From Actinomyces sp. ICM47 (GTDB lineage: Bacteria > Actinomycetota > Actinomycetes > Actinomycetales > Actinomycetaceae): a stretch of 13,110 bases of DNA. The notes under the pieces were generated by a model. That model was not told where the DNA came from, did no database searches, and was given only the letters and a program-made list of their open reading frames with translations. Below, piece by piece: positions 6,575 through 13,110 of the stretch. The position numbers were made by a program, and so were the translations under genes. Every line of letters starts with the position of its first letter. Position 1 is the first letter of the stretch. The stretch spans positions 1-13,110 of the forward strand of contig NZ_ALCA01000129.1 of the NCBI RefSeq assembly GCF_000278725.1, read 5' to 3'.

Positions 6575-7330
6575 CTACGCGGGTACGACGCCCTCCGCGC
6601 GCAGCTCGTCCATGACGCGGTCGAGGGTCGCGCCCACGGGGTCGCGGACGATCAGGTCTGCGTGCGCGTCGGCCGAGGTCGGGGTGGCGTTCATGAGCAC
6701 CAGGTGATCCCCGGAAAAGTAGTTGATGAGGCCCGCGGCCGGGTAGACGACGAGGGATGTGCCGGCCACGATCAGCGTGGATGCCCGCGCAATGGCGGAC
6801 ACGGCGGCCTCGATGACTCCCTGGTCGAGGGATTCGCCGTACATGACGATGTCCGGGCGCATCTGCCCTCCGCACGACGGACACGCGGGCACTGGATCCC
6901 CGTCAACCTTGACAGCATCAATGAGCGCGACGACGGTCCCGCAGCGCGTGCACACGAGCCGTTCCCAGTTGCCGTGCAGCTCCCACACAGCGCGCGACCC
7001 GGCCCGCTGGTGCAGGCCGTCGATGTTCTGCGTAACGACGGCGTCGAGGCGACCCGCGGCTTCCAGAGCGGCCAGGGCCTTGTGTGCGCCGTTGGGTTCT
7101 ACCGGGCGGTACACCTCGCGGAACCACTCCCAGTACGCTTCGGGGTGCTTGGTGAAGAAGTCAATGCTCAGGACCGTCTCGAGGGGAATCTCGCGCTCCT
7201 GAAAGTAGAAGCCGTTCGCCCCGCGAAAATCGGGGATACCCGACTCGGTGGAGACGCCCGCGCCCCCGAAAAACACGGTGGACGGTGACTCCGCAATCCA
7301 ATCCGCCAGGGTCGAAACGTCGCTGTTCAT
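6575..7330 (-). CDS. Sir2 family NAD-dependent protein deacylase (sirtuin)
   Basis: This 251-residue cytoplasmic enzyme should remove acyl groups from lysines while consuming NAD and releasing nicotinamide and O-acyl-ADP-ribose. Visible signatures are GGAGVSTESGIPDFRG (22-37, NAD binding), TQNIDGLH (100-107), the catalytic His in HGN (H119), two zinc pairs C127/C130 and C150/C153, and GTSLVVYPAAGL (190-201). The GAGVSTESGIPDF form and the short length fit bacterial class U or related sirtuins. The ATG is preceded by GAGGAGG at 5-base spacing, and a possible -10, TATCCT, lies at 7365-7360. It sits between the NAD operons and the acetate operon; acetyl-phosphate from the latter is a known source of lysine acetylation, so the position fits its chemistry. 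No sign of damage. Confidence 0.95.
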   Translation of the reverse strand: MNSDVSTLADWIAESPSTVFFGGAGVSTESGIPDFRGANGFYFQEREIPLETVLSIDFFTKHPEAYWEWFREVYRPVEPNGAHKALAALEAAGRLDAVVTQNIDGLHQRAGSRAVWELHGNWERLVCTRCGTVVALIDAVKVDGDPVPACPSCGGQMRPDIVMYGESLDQGVIEAAVSAIARASTLIVAGTSLVVYPAAGLINYFSGDHLVLMNATPTSADAHADLIVRDPVGATLDRVMDELRAEGVVPA

Positions 7331-7361
7331 GAGGACCTCCTCGCTCGCGCTACCCTCCCAG

Positions 7362-7459
7362 GATACGCCCGAGGCCGGGGCACCACGTGGGGACCCCGGC
7401 CTCGTTGGCGCGAAAGAATCAGGCGAAGGTCAGCGCCTGGCGGGCGATCGCCAGCTCCT
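7362..7459. repeat. 98-bp direct repeat, copy A (displaced ackA tail plus terminator)
   Basis: This segment matches 8281-8378 at 89 of 98 positions without any gap. It contains, on the minus strand, the last dozen codons of ackA, its stop codon and the following hairpin (7371-7380 with 7394-7403), but no ackA body. Most mismatches lie in the few bases between stop codon and hairpin and in the loop. It marks the far end of the inserted DUF3800 unit. It is not a gene. Confidence 0.92.
7371..7403 (-). terminator. duplicate of the ackA terminator hairpin
   Basis: GAGGCCGGGG pairs perfectly with CCCCGGCCTC across a 13-base loop. It is the copy-A version of the ackA terminator and now lies downstream of the DUF3800 pseudogene and just upstream of the sirtuin promoter region. 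Confidence 0.6.
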
Positions 7460-7496
7460 GGGGCAAGCCTGCACGCGGCGAATGCACCGTCGGGCC

Positions 7497-8137
7497 TCAT
7501 GTTGCCGGTTTGCCTGTAGTGGGTGCACTTGCGCGGGCATGTACGAGCTGGAGGAGGGAGAGATTCTGGGGAGACATACCGGTTAGGGAATCGAGGTGGG
7601 GGCGTGCCCTGTCGAGAATCCGGATGTGGTGGATATTGCCGATGCTGCGTCGATAAAACTGGAGGGTGGATTCATACGTGAAACCTCCACGAAGATCAGC
7701 GAAAAAACTGTCTGCTACCCATCTGTACGAGCTGTTGAGTACCAACTGATAGTCACATGCTCTGCCGATGAGGGCTGCGACCCAGTCTGCGCACTGGATG
7801 TTTGTGGAGAGCTCCGAGTCAATATATGCGGGAGCTTCAAGGATGCGCAGCATCTCCTGATGTTCCTTGATGCGACTGTAGATGTGGGCATAGCTGCGTT
7901 TCACCTGGTGAAAGCGCTGCTTCTCATTGATCATGTCCTGAAAGAGGAGGATGTTCTGGTCCTCGTGTTCGGCATACCTGCAGAGTCGGTTGATCGCCTC
8001 ACTCAAACATTCAAGAGTTCTTTCCTCGCGTTTATTTTCCCAGTTGTTGTCGGTGTTCTTGCCCCACACCTGGCCTGGGGAGCCGATGGGTTTTTCACGT
8101 ACGAAGTAGAAGAGCTTTCCGCCGTACCTGTGAGCAT
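7497..8137 (-). pseudogene. DUF3800 family gene, N-terminally deleted and out of frame with its start
   Basis: The open frame ending at 7497 encodes a DUF3800-like C-terminal body. It starts with YGGKLFYFVREKPIG, contains ILLFQDMINEKQRFHQVKR and the family's acidic signature IDSELSTNIQCADWVAALI, and ends with a basic tail. The start that follows the leader RNA and its ribosome site (GAGGAG, then ATG at 8137) is not in this frame. Only ATGCT of the expected beginning remains, and the sequence then joins directly to the middle of the gene, so roughly 100 N-terminal codons including the Y-x-DE motif have been lost with a frameshift. The frame does stay open upstream to 8207, but those residues are simply the leader RNA read as protein. 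It is flanked by a 98-bp direct repeat. The body is otherwise free of stops, so the loss may be recent. Confidence 0.68.
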
Positions 8138-8233
8138 GTTTCTCCTCACTGAGAGACGCAAAGACCCACGGCGCAACGTGTGCGCCCGTGGGCCCGCGGA
8201 TTGGCACTCTGCGAGGACCTGCTCGCCGTTACC
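8138..8233 (-). ncRNA. structured leader RNA, copy 2 (upstream of DUF3800 pseudogene)
   Basis: On the minus strand hairpin 1 (8233-8203) again begins GGTAACG and ends AGAGTGCC. GGTA pairs with TGCC outside, while the inner stem is GCGAG with CTCGC, different in sequence from copy 1 but still paired. Hairpin 2 (8192-8165) pairs CCCACGG plus CGCA with TGCGCCGTGGG, with one bulged G. A GCGTCTCTC stretch, GAGGAG and ATG (8137) follow. Order, spacing and the conserved unpaired bases match copy 1. The 5' end is placed by a promoter 7 bases upstream. Confidence 0.72.
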
Positions 8234-8240
8234 ACTTCTG

Positions 8241-8270
8241 ATCGTAGTCGGTGTGTGGGTGGGAAGTCAA
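8241..8270 (-). promoter_or_regulatory. promoter of leader RNA copy 2
   Basis: TTGACT (8270-8265) and TACGAT (8246-8241) are 18 bp apart, and GGTAACG begins 7 bases after the -10. This repeats exactly the geometry seen at copy 1. The promoter lies just inside the flanking direct repeat, 11 bp from it. Confidence 0.68.
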
Positions 8271-8280
8271 CTACGCGACG

Positions 8281-8378
8281 GATACGCCCGAGGCCGGGGC
8301 TCCACGCGGGAACCCCGGCCTCGTGATGGCCTAAGAATCAGGCGAAGGTCAGCGCCTGGCGGGCGATCGCCAGCTCCT
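8281..8378. repeat. 98-bp direct repeat, copy B (functional ackA tail plus terminator)
   Basis: This is the partner of 7362-7459, 919 bp away. It covers the last codons of ackA, its stop and its terminator. Together the two copies bracket an 821-bp unit that holds only the promoter, leader RNA and DUF3800 pseudogene. Confidence 0.92.
8289..8323 (-). terminator. ackA terminator hairpin
   Basis: An 11-bp perfect stem (8289-8299 with 8313-8323, core GAGGCCGGGG) begins 14 bp after the ackA stop. There is no T tract, as is common for terminators in high-GC actinobacteria. Confidence 0.75.
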
Positions 8379-9537
8379 CATTGGTCGGGAAGACGTAGAT
8401 TGTCACCGTCGAGTCGGGGGCGGAAATGACGCGGGGTTCGCCGGAGCGAACATTGTTCGCCTCGACGTCGATCTTCACGCCGAAGGGGGCGAGGGCCTCG
8501 GCCAGCTCGCGACGCACTGCTGCGTCGTTCTCGCCGATGCCAGCGGTGAAGGTGATGACGTCCAGGCCGCCCAGCTCGGCGGTGTAGGACCCCACGTACT
8601 TCAGGAGGCGGTTAATGTAGACGTCCATGGCGACGCGGGCACGCTGCTGAGCCTCGGGGTCCTCATCGTTGTGGATCATGTCCCACACTGAACGCATGTC
8701 GGACTCGCCGGTCATGCCCTTCATGCCGGACTTCTTGTTGAAGAGGGTGTCGACCTCGTCGACGCTCATGCCGGCGACGCGCTGCAGATGGAACACGACG
8801 GCGGGATCGATGTCGCCGGTGCGGGTGCCCATCATGAGGCCCTCGAGGGGGGTCAGGCCCATGGACGTGTCGATCGGCTTGCCGTTCTTGACGGCCGACA
8901 CGGACGCGCCGTTGCCCAGGTGCAGGACGATCTGCTTGAGGTCGTCGCGGCCTTCCAGCTTCGCGATCTCCTGGGAGACGAACTGGTGGGAGGTGCCGTG
9001 GGCGCCGTAGCGACGCACCGAATACTTTTCGGCGGTCTCAGTCTCCAGGGCGTACAGAGCCGAGCGAGCGGGCAGCTGCTGGAAGAATGCGGTGTCGAAG
9101 ACGGCGACGTGGGGGACGTCGGGCATGAGTTCGCGCGCCACGTCGATGCCCTTGAGGTGGGCGGGGTTGTGCAGGGGAGCCAGCGGGCACAGCTCCTCGA
9201 TGAGGTTGCGGACCTCGTCGGTGATCAGTGCCGGGCCGTCGAAGTAGCGGCCGCCCTGAACGACGCGGTGGCCGACGGCGAGGATCCCGGCTTCGGCCAG
9301 GGTCGGACCCTCGGTGTCAAAGAGGCGCAGAACTTCACGCATGCCGACTGTGTGGTCGGGAACCGGCAGTTCTTCCTCGGTGACGGCGTCGCCGTGCGCG
9401 TGCTTAATGAAGCCCATCGGGTCACCGATGCGCTCAACGAGGCCCTTGGCGATCGCGTCGCCGGTCTCGGGATCGACGAGCTGGTACTTGATGGAGGAGG
9501 AACCGGAGTTAATGACGAGAACGGAGGACGAGGTCAC
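8338..9537 (-). CDS. ackA: acetate kinase
   Basis: This 399-residue cytoplasmic enzyme converts acetyl-phosphate and ADP to acetate and ATP, the energy-yielding second step of the Pta-AckA route. Typical signatures are LVINSGSSSIKYQL at the N-terminus, VGHRVVQGGRYF, HLGNGASVSAVKNGKPIDT followed by MGLTPLEGLMMGTRTGDIDP, and TFTAGIGEND near the C-terminus. Length is normal for the family. I chose the GTG at 9537 (VTSSSVLVINSG) because an AAAGGCG lies upstream at suitable spacing and the protein starts there in its relatives; the open frame extends to 9603 without support. It follows pta by 97 bp on the same strand with hairpins in the gap. Its last codons are duplicated 919 bp downstream by the insertion of a DUF3800 unit, but the gene itself is intact. 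Confidence 0.97.
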   Translation of the reverse strand: MTSSSVLVINSGSSSIKYQLVDPETGDAIAKGLVERIGDPMGFIKHAHGDAVTEEELPVPDHTVGMREVLRLFDTEGPTLAEAGILAVGHRVVQGGRYFDGPALITDEVRNLIEELCPLAPLHNPAHLKGIDVARELMPDVPHVAVFDTAFFQQLPARSALYALETETAEKYSVRRYGAHGTSHQFVSQEIAKLEGRDDLKQIVLHLGNGASVSAVKNGKPIDTSMGLTPLEGLMMGTRTGDIDPAVVFHLQRVAGMSVDEVDTLFNKKSGMKGMTGESDMRSVWDMIHNDEDPEAQQRARVAMDVYINRLLKYVGSYTAELGGLDVITFTAGIGENDAAVRRELAEALAPFGVKIDVEANNVRSGEPRVISAPDSTVTIYVFPTNEELAIARQALTFA

Positions 9538-9584
9538 GCGTTCGCCTTTCGTGTTGGTGAGATGGAAGAGAGTTGTACGAGGCC

Positions 9585-9632
9585 GGGGTCCGGTCAGCGA
9601 CAATAGTAACCGGACCCCGGGACCTGGGTCCC
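9585..9632 (-). terminator. hairpins between pta and ackA
   Basis: GGGGTCCGGT (9585-9594) pairs perfectly with ACCGGACCCC (9609-9618) across a 14-base loop. A second small palindrome, GGGACCTGGGTCCC (9619-9632), sits next to it, close to the pta stop. Neither is followed by a clear T tract. The position between two genes of one operon suggests a partial terminator or an mRNA-processing or stability element rather than a full stop. Confidence 0.5.
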
Positions 9633-9634
9633 GC

Positions 9635-11113
9635 TCAGCCCTGGGCCTGGACGGCGGTCAGGGCGACGGTGTTGACGATGTCTTCGACGAGGGCGCCGCG
9701 CGACAGGTCGTTGACGGGCTTGTTGAGGCCCTGCAGGACCGGGCCGACGGCGAGCGCGCCGGAGGAGCGCTGAACGGCCTTGTAGCCGATGTTTCCGGCT
9801 TCCAGCGAGGGGAAGACAAAAACGGTTGCCTTACCAGCGACGTCGGAGCCCGGCAGCTTCTTGGAGGCGACGGCCGCATCGACGGCCGCGTCGAACTGGA
9901 TGGGGCCTTCGATGGCCAGCTCGGGGGCTTTCTCGCGGGCGAGGCGGGTGGCCTCGACGACGGCGTCAACGTCCGGTCCGGCCCCGGAGGTGCCGGTCGA
10001 GTAGGACAGCATCGCGACGCGCGGGGTGACGCCGAACTGGGCGGCTGTGCGCGCGGAGGTCACGGCGATGTCGGCGAGCTGCTCGGGCGTCGGGTTGGGG
10101 TTGACGGCGCAGTCGCCGAACGCCCACACGCGGTCCTTCATCGCCATGAGGAAGATGGAGGAGACGACGGAGACGCCGGGGGCGGTCTTGATGATCTGGA
10201 AGGAGGGGACGATCGTGTGCGCGGTCGTGTGGGCGGCACCCGAGACCATGCCGTCGGCGTCGCCCATGTGGACCATCATGGTGCCGAAGTAGGACACGTC
10301 GGTGACCTTCTTGCGGGCCTGCTCGAGGGTGACGCCCTTCTTGGCGCGCAGGCGCGCGAACTCCTCGGCGTAGCGCTCGAGGTAGGCGGGGTCGTCCACG
10401 GAGACGACCTGGGCGGCGCTCAGGTCGAGGCCGAGCTCGCCGGAGCGCTTGGCGACGTAGTCGGCGTCGCCCACGAAGGTGATGTCGGCGATGCCGGCGG
10501 CGAGGACCTGGGCGGCGGCCTGGAGGACGCGGTCGTCGTCGGGTTCGGGCAGGACGATACGCTTGCGGTCGGCGCGGGCGCGTTCGATGAGGTCGGCCTG
10601 GAAGGCGAGCGGGGTGACGGCCGTGGGGGTGGCTGCGGCGTGCAGCGTGGCGGCGGCGTCCTCACCCAGGGGCAGGGTCAGGACGGGCACGTCGACCTCG
10701 AGTGAGGGGGTACCACCGGTCAGGATCACGGCGACGACGGAGGCGGCAGCGGCCTCGGCGCGCAGGCGGGCGGTGGCGATTTCCTCGGTGAGCAGCTCGG
10801 CGCTGGCGCCCTCGGCGTCGAAGGCGAGGACGACGCCCGCGCGGGTGGAGGCAGCGAGGTTCAGGTTCCAGGCCACGTGATCGAAGGCGCGGTTCGAGGC
10901 CTCGCGGGCGGGGGTGATGAGCGCGTCCTCGCCGGCTGCACGGACGGCTTCGACCGCTGCGGGCAGTGCAGAGGCGGGGCGCAGGGCCGCGTCGGTGGCG
11001 GTCGTGCCGGCCAGGGCGTTGACGGTGGCGACACCGAGAACGCGGGCCAGCTCGTCAGTGGCGAGGACAGCTGCCTCCGACGAACCGGGGGCGACGACGA
11101 TGAAACGAGACAC
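9635..11113 (-). CDS. pta: phosphate acetyltransferase
   Basis: This 492-residue enzyme exchanges the CoA of acetyl-CoA for phosphate, giving acetyl-phosphate for AckA. The C-terminal catalytic PTA/PTB domain (about 168-490) starts with LIERARADRKRIVLPEPDDDRVL and contains VSYFGTMMVHMGDADGMVSGA, APGVSVVSSIFLMAM, AFGDCAVNPNPT, SYSTGTSG and KATVFVFPSLEAGNIGYKAVQR. The N-terminal part (1-165) is a shortened regulatory region, much smaller than the BioD-like plus DRTGG module of the roughly 700-residue enzymes. Translation should start at GTG 11113 (VSRFIVVAPGSSE), preceded by AAAGGAG at 7-base spacing; the open frame to 11374 runs through the promoter region and is not protein. A TAGGAT element about 50 bp upstream of the start is a possible -10. 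It leads the pta-ackA operon. Confidence 0.96.
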   Translation of the reverse strand: MSRFIVVAPGSSEAAVLATDELARVLGVATVNALAGTTATDAALRPASALPAAVEAVRAAGEDALITPAREASNRAFDHVAWNLNLAASTRAGVVLAFDAEGASAELLTEEIATARLRAEAAAASVVAVILTGGTPSLEVDVPVLTLPLGEDAAATLHAAATPTAVTPLAFQADLIERARADRKRIVLPEPDDDRVLQAAAQVLAAGIADITFVGDADYVAKRSGELGLDLSAAQVVSVDDPAYLERYAEEFARLRAKKGVTLEQARKKVTDVSYFGTMMVHMGDADGMVSGAAHTTAHTIVPSFQIIKTAPGVSVVSSIFLMAMKDRVWAFGDCAVNPNPTPEQLADIAVTSARTAAQFGVTPRVAMLSYSTGTSGAGPDVDAVVEATRLAREKAPELAIEGPIQFDAAVDAAVASKKLPGSDVAGKATVFVFPSLEAGNIGYKAVQRSSGALAVGPVLQGLNKPVNDLSRGALVEDIVNTVALTAVQAQG

Positions 11114-11309
11114 TCGAATACTCCTTTGGGACGAGAAAATATGGTGTGGCCGGAAAGCCTTTAGTCCTATCCTAAACCCGCTTGCCGTCATTTTGTGGCA
11201 CTCTTTCGGCTCGAGGCCGGGGCCGTGGATGCGGGAACAAGGGCAATCGCTGACCGATTGTGTCGGATCGTACGCTAGGGTAGGGGGCGTGGAAAACGAG
11301 GAGACAACC

Positions 11310-11579
11310 GTGCGCGCACGACTGGGTGCGTTTCTCGGCGCTACCCTGAGCGCGGGCGGTGTCCTCGGCGTCATCGCTCTGGCTGTGACAGATCACCGAC
11401 ATCGGGCGGTCATGCTGCTGGTCGCAGTCCTTGTCGGAATGGGGATCGTGCGTCTGTGGACGCCCGGGCGACCCTGGTTTGCCTCACGCGGGCGCCTCGC
11501 CGACGCGATTGTGTACGTGATTCTCGCCGCGATTATCTGGTATCTAGCTCCCTTTGTGTCGACGATGGCGGTGCGCTGA
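11310..11579 (+). CDS. DUF3017 family small membrane protein
   Basis: This 89-residue protein has three hydrophobic helices and little else, beginning with RLGAFLGATLSAGGVLGVIAL. The middle RAVMLLVAVLVGMGIVRLW and the later SRGRLADAIVYVILAAIIWYL, joined by a basic loop, have the look of DUF3017, a short actinobacterial family with an R-L-(V/W)-x-P element and an (S)R-(G)R-x-x-D turn before the last helix. I prefer GTG 11310, with GAGGAG six bases upstream; GTG 11289 with AGGGGG one base upstream would add seven residues. It is divergent from pta and lies 168 bp before the symporter gene on the same strand. Function of the family is unknown. Confidence 0.65.
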   Translation: MRARLGAFLGATLSAGGVLGVIALAVTDHRHRAVMLLVAVLVGMGIVRLWTPGRPWFASRGRLADAIVYVILAAIIWYLAPFVSTMAVR

Positions 11580-11747
11580 AAGCCTGGGGATCGTTGAATC
11601 CACGCAGGAAACCACGGCCTCGTCAACAGTGAGTGGGGCGGAGGAGATGCGTGGCGCATATCCCGTATCGTGGTTTCGGATTCAAGAATTCGTAAAGGTC
11701 GGGCATTCTATGGGTGACCCATCGTCCCTAATCTCAAGGTGAAACAC
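11580..11747 (+). other. intergenic region before the symporter gene
   Basis: A short palindrome, ATGCG-TGG-CGCAT (11647-11659), and a weak -10-like TTCTAT (11706-11711) are the only marks seen. I could not find a convincing -35 or a terminator. The symporter may use its own promoter here or be read through from the gene upstream. Confidence 0.3.
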
Positions 11748-13079
11748 ATGCGCGCGTTCCTGCGTAAGTCCGGAATTCTTGTGTGGGTGATCGCTGCGAT
11801 CATCCTTGCGACTATCCTTGGATCGATCCGTGTCGGCGGCAACCATTTGGTCCCCGTGGAGATCGGTCGTATCTTCGCGACGTTCTCGGCTATTTTCAGC
11901 CAGTTCCTGTCCTTCTCTATTCCGCTGATCATCATCGGCCTCGTGACCCCCGCTATCGCGGACCTGGGCCGCGGTGCCGGCAAGTGGCTGGGCATTACGA
12001 CGGCGATCGCCTACGGCTCGACGCTCTTCTCGGGCTTCCTGACCTTCCTGGTGTGCGCCTCCCTGTTCCCGCGTCTGCTCGCCTCCACGCAGCTGGCCTC
12101 GGTGGCAGAACCCGGTAGCGCGCTGGATTCCTACTTCACTATCGAGATGCCCGCGCCGCTGCAGGTTATGACGGCCCTGCTGTTGTCCTTCGTGGTGGGC
12201 CTGGGCCTGTCGATGGTCCCGCGCGGCGTCCTGCGCAAGGGCTTCATCGAGTTCCGCGCCATTATTACGCGCCTCATCGAGACGATCATCATTCCGCTGC
12301 TGCCCCTGCACATCTTCGGTATCTTCCTGAACCTGACCTACACGGGCGAGGCCGCCTCCATCATCCGTACCCTGCTGCGTGTCGTGGTCGTGGTCCTGGT
12401 CCTCGAGGTCGTCATCCTGCTGACCCAGTTCTGCTTCGCCGGCGTGGTGGCTCGCCGCAACCCCATCAAGGCGCTGCTGACGATGATGCCCGCCTACCTG
12501 ACGGCGCTGGGCACCTCCTCCTCCGCTGCGACCATCCCCGTGACGCTGCGCCAGACCAAGAAGAATGGCGTGTCCGACGCGGTTGCTTCCTTCACCATTC
12601 CGCTGTGCGCCACGATCCACCTGGCTGGCTCAACCTCGAAGATCTTCTCCTTCGCGTTCGCGATTGTCCTGACCCAGGGCCTGACGGTGTCCACCCTCCA
12701 GTGGGTCGGCTTCATCTTCATGCTCGGCATCACGATGGTCGCCGCCCCCGGTGTCCCCGGCGGTGCCATCATGGCGGCCACCGGTCTGCTCAGCTCCATG
12801 CTGGGCTTCGATGACGCGCAGGTCGCCCTCATGATCGCGACCTACATCGCCTTGGATTCCTTCGGCACCGCCACGAATGTGACGGGCGACGGCGCGATCG
12901 CGCTCATTATTGATCGCATGGCGCACGGCTCGATCGGTAACGAGGGCGACCCGGAGAACGCCCGCGAGCTGGCGTTTGACGGCATGGCCTACCTGGACCG
13001 CGTGTCGGTCGAGGGCGTTGTCAGCCCCGAGGATCTGGCCGATTCTGCTGCCCGTAACGGTGCGGAAGTCAGCGCGTAA
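11748..13079 (+). CDS. DAACS-family dicarboxylate/amino acid:cation symporter
   Basis: This 443-residue integral membrane protein belongs to the GltP/DctA/SstT superfamily (sodium- or proton-coupled uptake of amino acids or dicarboxylates). Eight or so hydrophobic segments are seen. The hallmark re-entrant loops are present: the serine-rich LGTSSSAATIPVTL (about 254-267) and the second loop VPGGAIMAATGLLSSMLGF. The last helix carries the substrate/cation site in the form ALDSFGTATNVTGDGAIALI. The NMDGT motif of characterised members reads HLAGST here (CATIHLAGSTSKI), so it belongs to a divergent subgroup and the substrate should not be assumed. The ATG at 11748 has AAGGTG seven bases upstream; GTG 11739 has no such site. 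The C-terminal tail is acidic. Confidence 0.88.
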   Translation: MRAFLRKSGILVWVIAAIILATILGSIRVGGNHLVPVEIGRIFATFSAIFSQFLSFSIPLIIIGLVTPAIADLGRGAGKWLGITTAIAYGSTLFSGFLTFLVCASLFPRLLASTQLASVAEPGSALDSYFTIEMPAPLQVMTALLLSFVVGLGLSMVPRGVLRKGFIEFRAIITRLIETIIIPLLPLHIFGIFLNLTYTGEAASIIRTLLRVVVVVLVLEVVILLTQFCFAGVVARRNPIKALLTMMPAYLTALGTSSSAATIPVTLRQTKKNGVSDAVASFTIPLCATIHLAGSTSKIFSFAFAIVLTQGLTVSTLQWVGFIFMLGITMVAAPGVPGGAIMAATGLLSSMLGFDDAQVALMIATYIALDSFGTATNVTGDGAIALIIDRMAHGSIGNEGDPENARELAFDGMAYLDRVSVEGVVSPEDLADSAARNGAEVSA

Positions 13080-13110
13080 GTCCTGCTCGACGCCCTGTGC
13101 GCGCCCGCCG

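Noticed and set aside
7460..8280. Insertion sequence
   Set aside because: There is no transposase, no terminal inverted repeats and no short target duplication; the flanking repeats are 98-bp copies of host sequence.
9314..10705. 463-residue open frame on the plus strand
   Set aside because: It is antisense to ackA and pta, low in complexity and rich in G, D and V, with no recognisable motif.
11114..11374. N-terminal extension of phosphate acetyltransferase
   Set aside because: The GTG with AAAGGAG gives the conserved start; the extension crosses the divergent promoter region and the neighbouring gene.
11682..12620. 312-residue minus-strand frame inside the symporter gene
   Set aside because: Its highly polar, repetitive H/D/Q/R composition is that of the reverse frame of a membrane protein.

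Overview
The window looks like part of the chromosome of a high-GC actinobacterium, most likely a member of the Actinomycetaceae (Actinomyces/Schaalia type). This rests on the base composition, several GTG starts, a DtxR/IdeR-type iron box, a two-domain glutamine-dependent NadE with its NrtR regulator, the pta-ackA gene order and a DUF3017 membrane protein. The genus is an inference.

Layout: 20-1024 (-) is a lipoprotein binding protein for an iron-siderophore ABC importer, with an iron box upstream. 1253-4111 (-) is an nrtR-nadE operon. It is divergent from 4216-6128 (+), which holds an SPFH/Band-7 protein and an NAD-kinase-like protein. The 104-bp gap between the operons carries two copies of TGTC-N5-GACA (GT-N7-AC core), placed on two back-to-back promoters, so NrtR probably controls both operons. 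A sirtuin follows at 6575-7330 (-). From 3.4 to 7.3 kb the window is therefore dominated by NAD synthesis, phosphorylation-like and consumption functions.

The accessory part is 6129-8337. It holds two copies of the same structured leader RNA, at 6202-6288 (+) and 8138-8233 (-). Each has a promoter of identical geometry that should start transcription at its GGTAACG, and each ends at a ribosome binding site and an ATG of a DUF3800-family gene. Both DUF3800 genes are broken: the first keeps only about 14 codons, and the second keeps the C-terminal body but has lost its N-terminal part and its frame. The second unit is inserted next to the 3' end of ackA and is flanked by a 98-bp direct repeat of the ackA tail plus terminator. 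Beside the first unit lies a symmetrical array of a 19-bp repeat: four direct copies facing three inverted ones about a single centre (6498).

8338-11113 (-) is the pta-ackA acetate operon (acetyl-CoA to acetate and ATP). Divergent from it, 11310-13079 (+) holds a small DUF3017 membrane protein and a DAACS-family cation symporter for dicarboxylates or amino acids. The strongest candidate for something little described is the leader RNA-DUF3800 unit behaving as a compact mobile cassette. Next come the NrtR-controlled SPFH/NAD-kinase-like pair and the 19-bp array.
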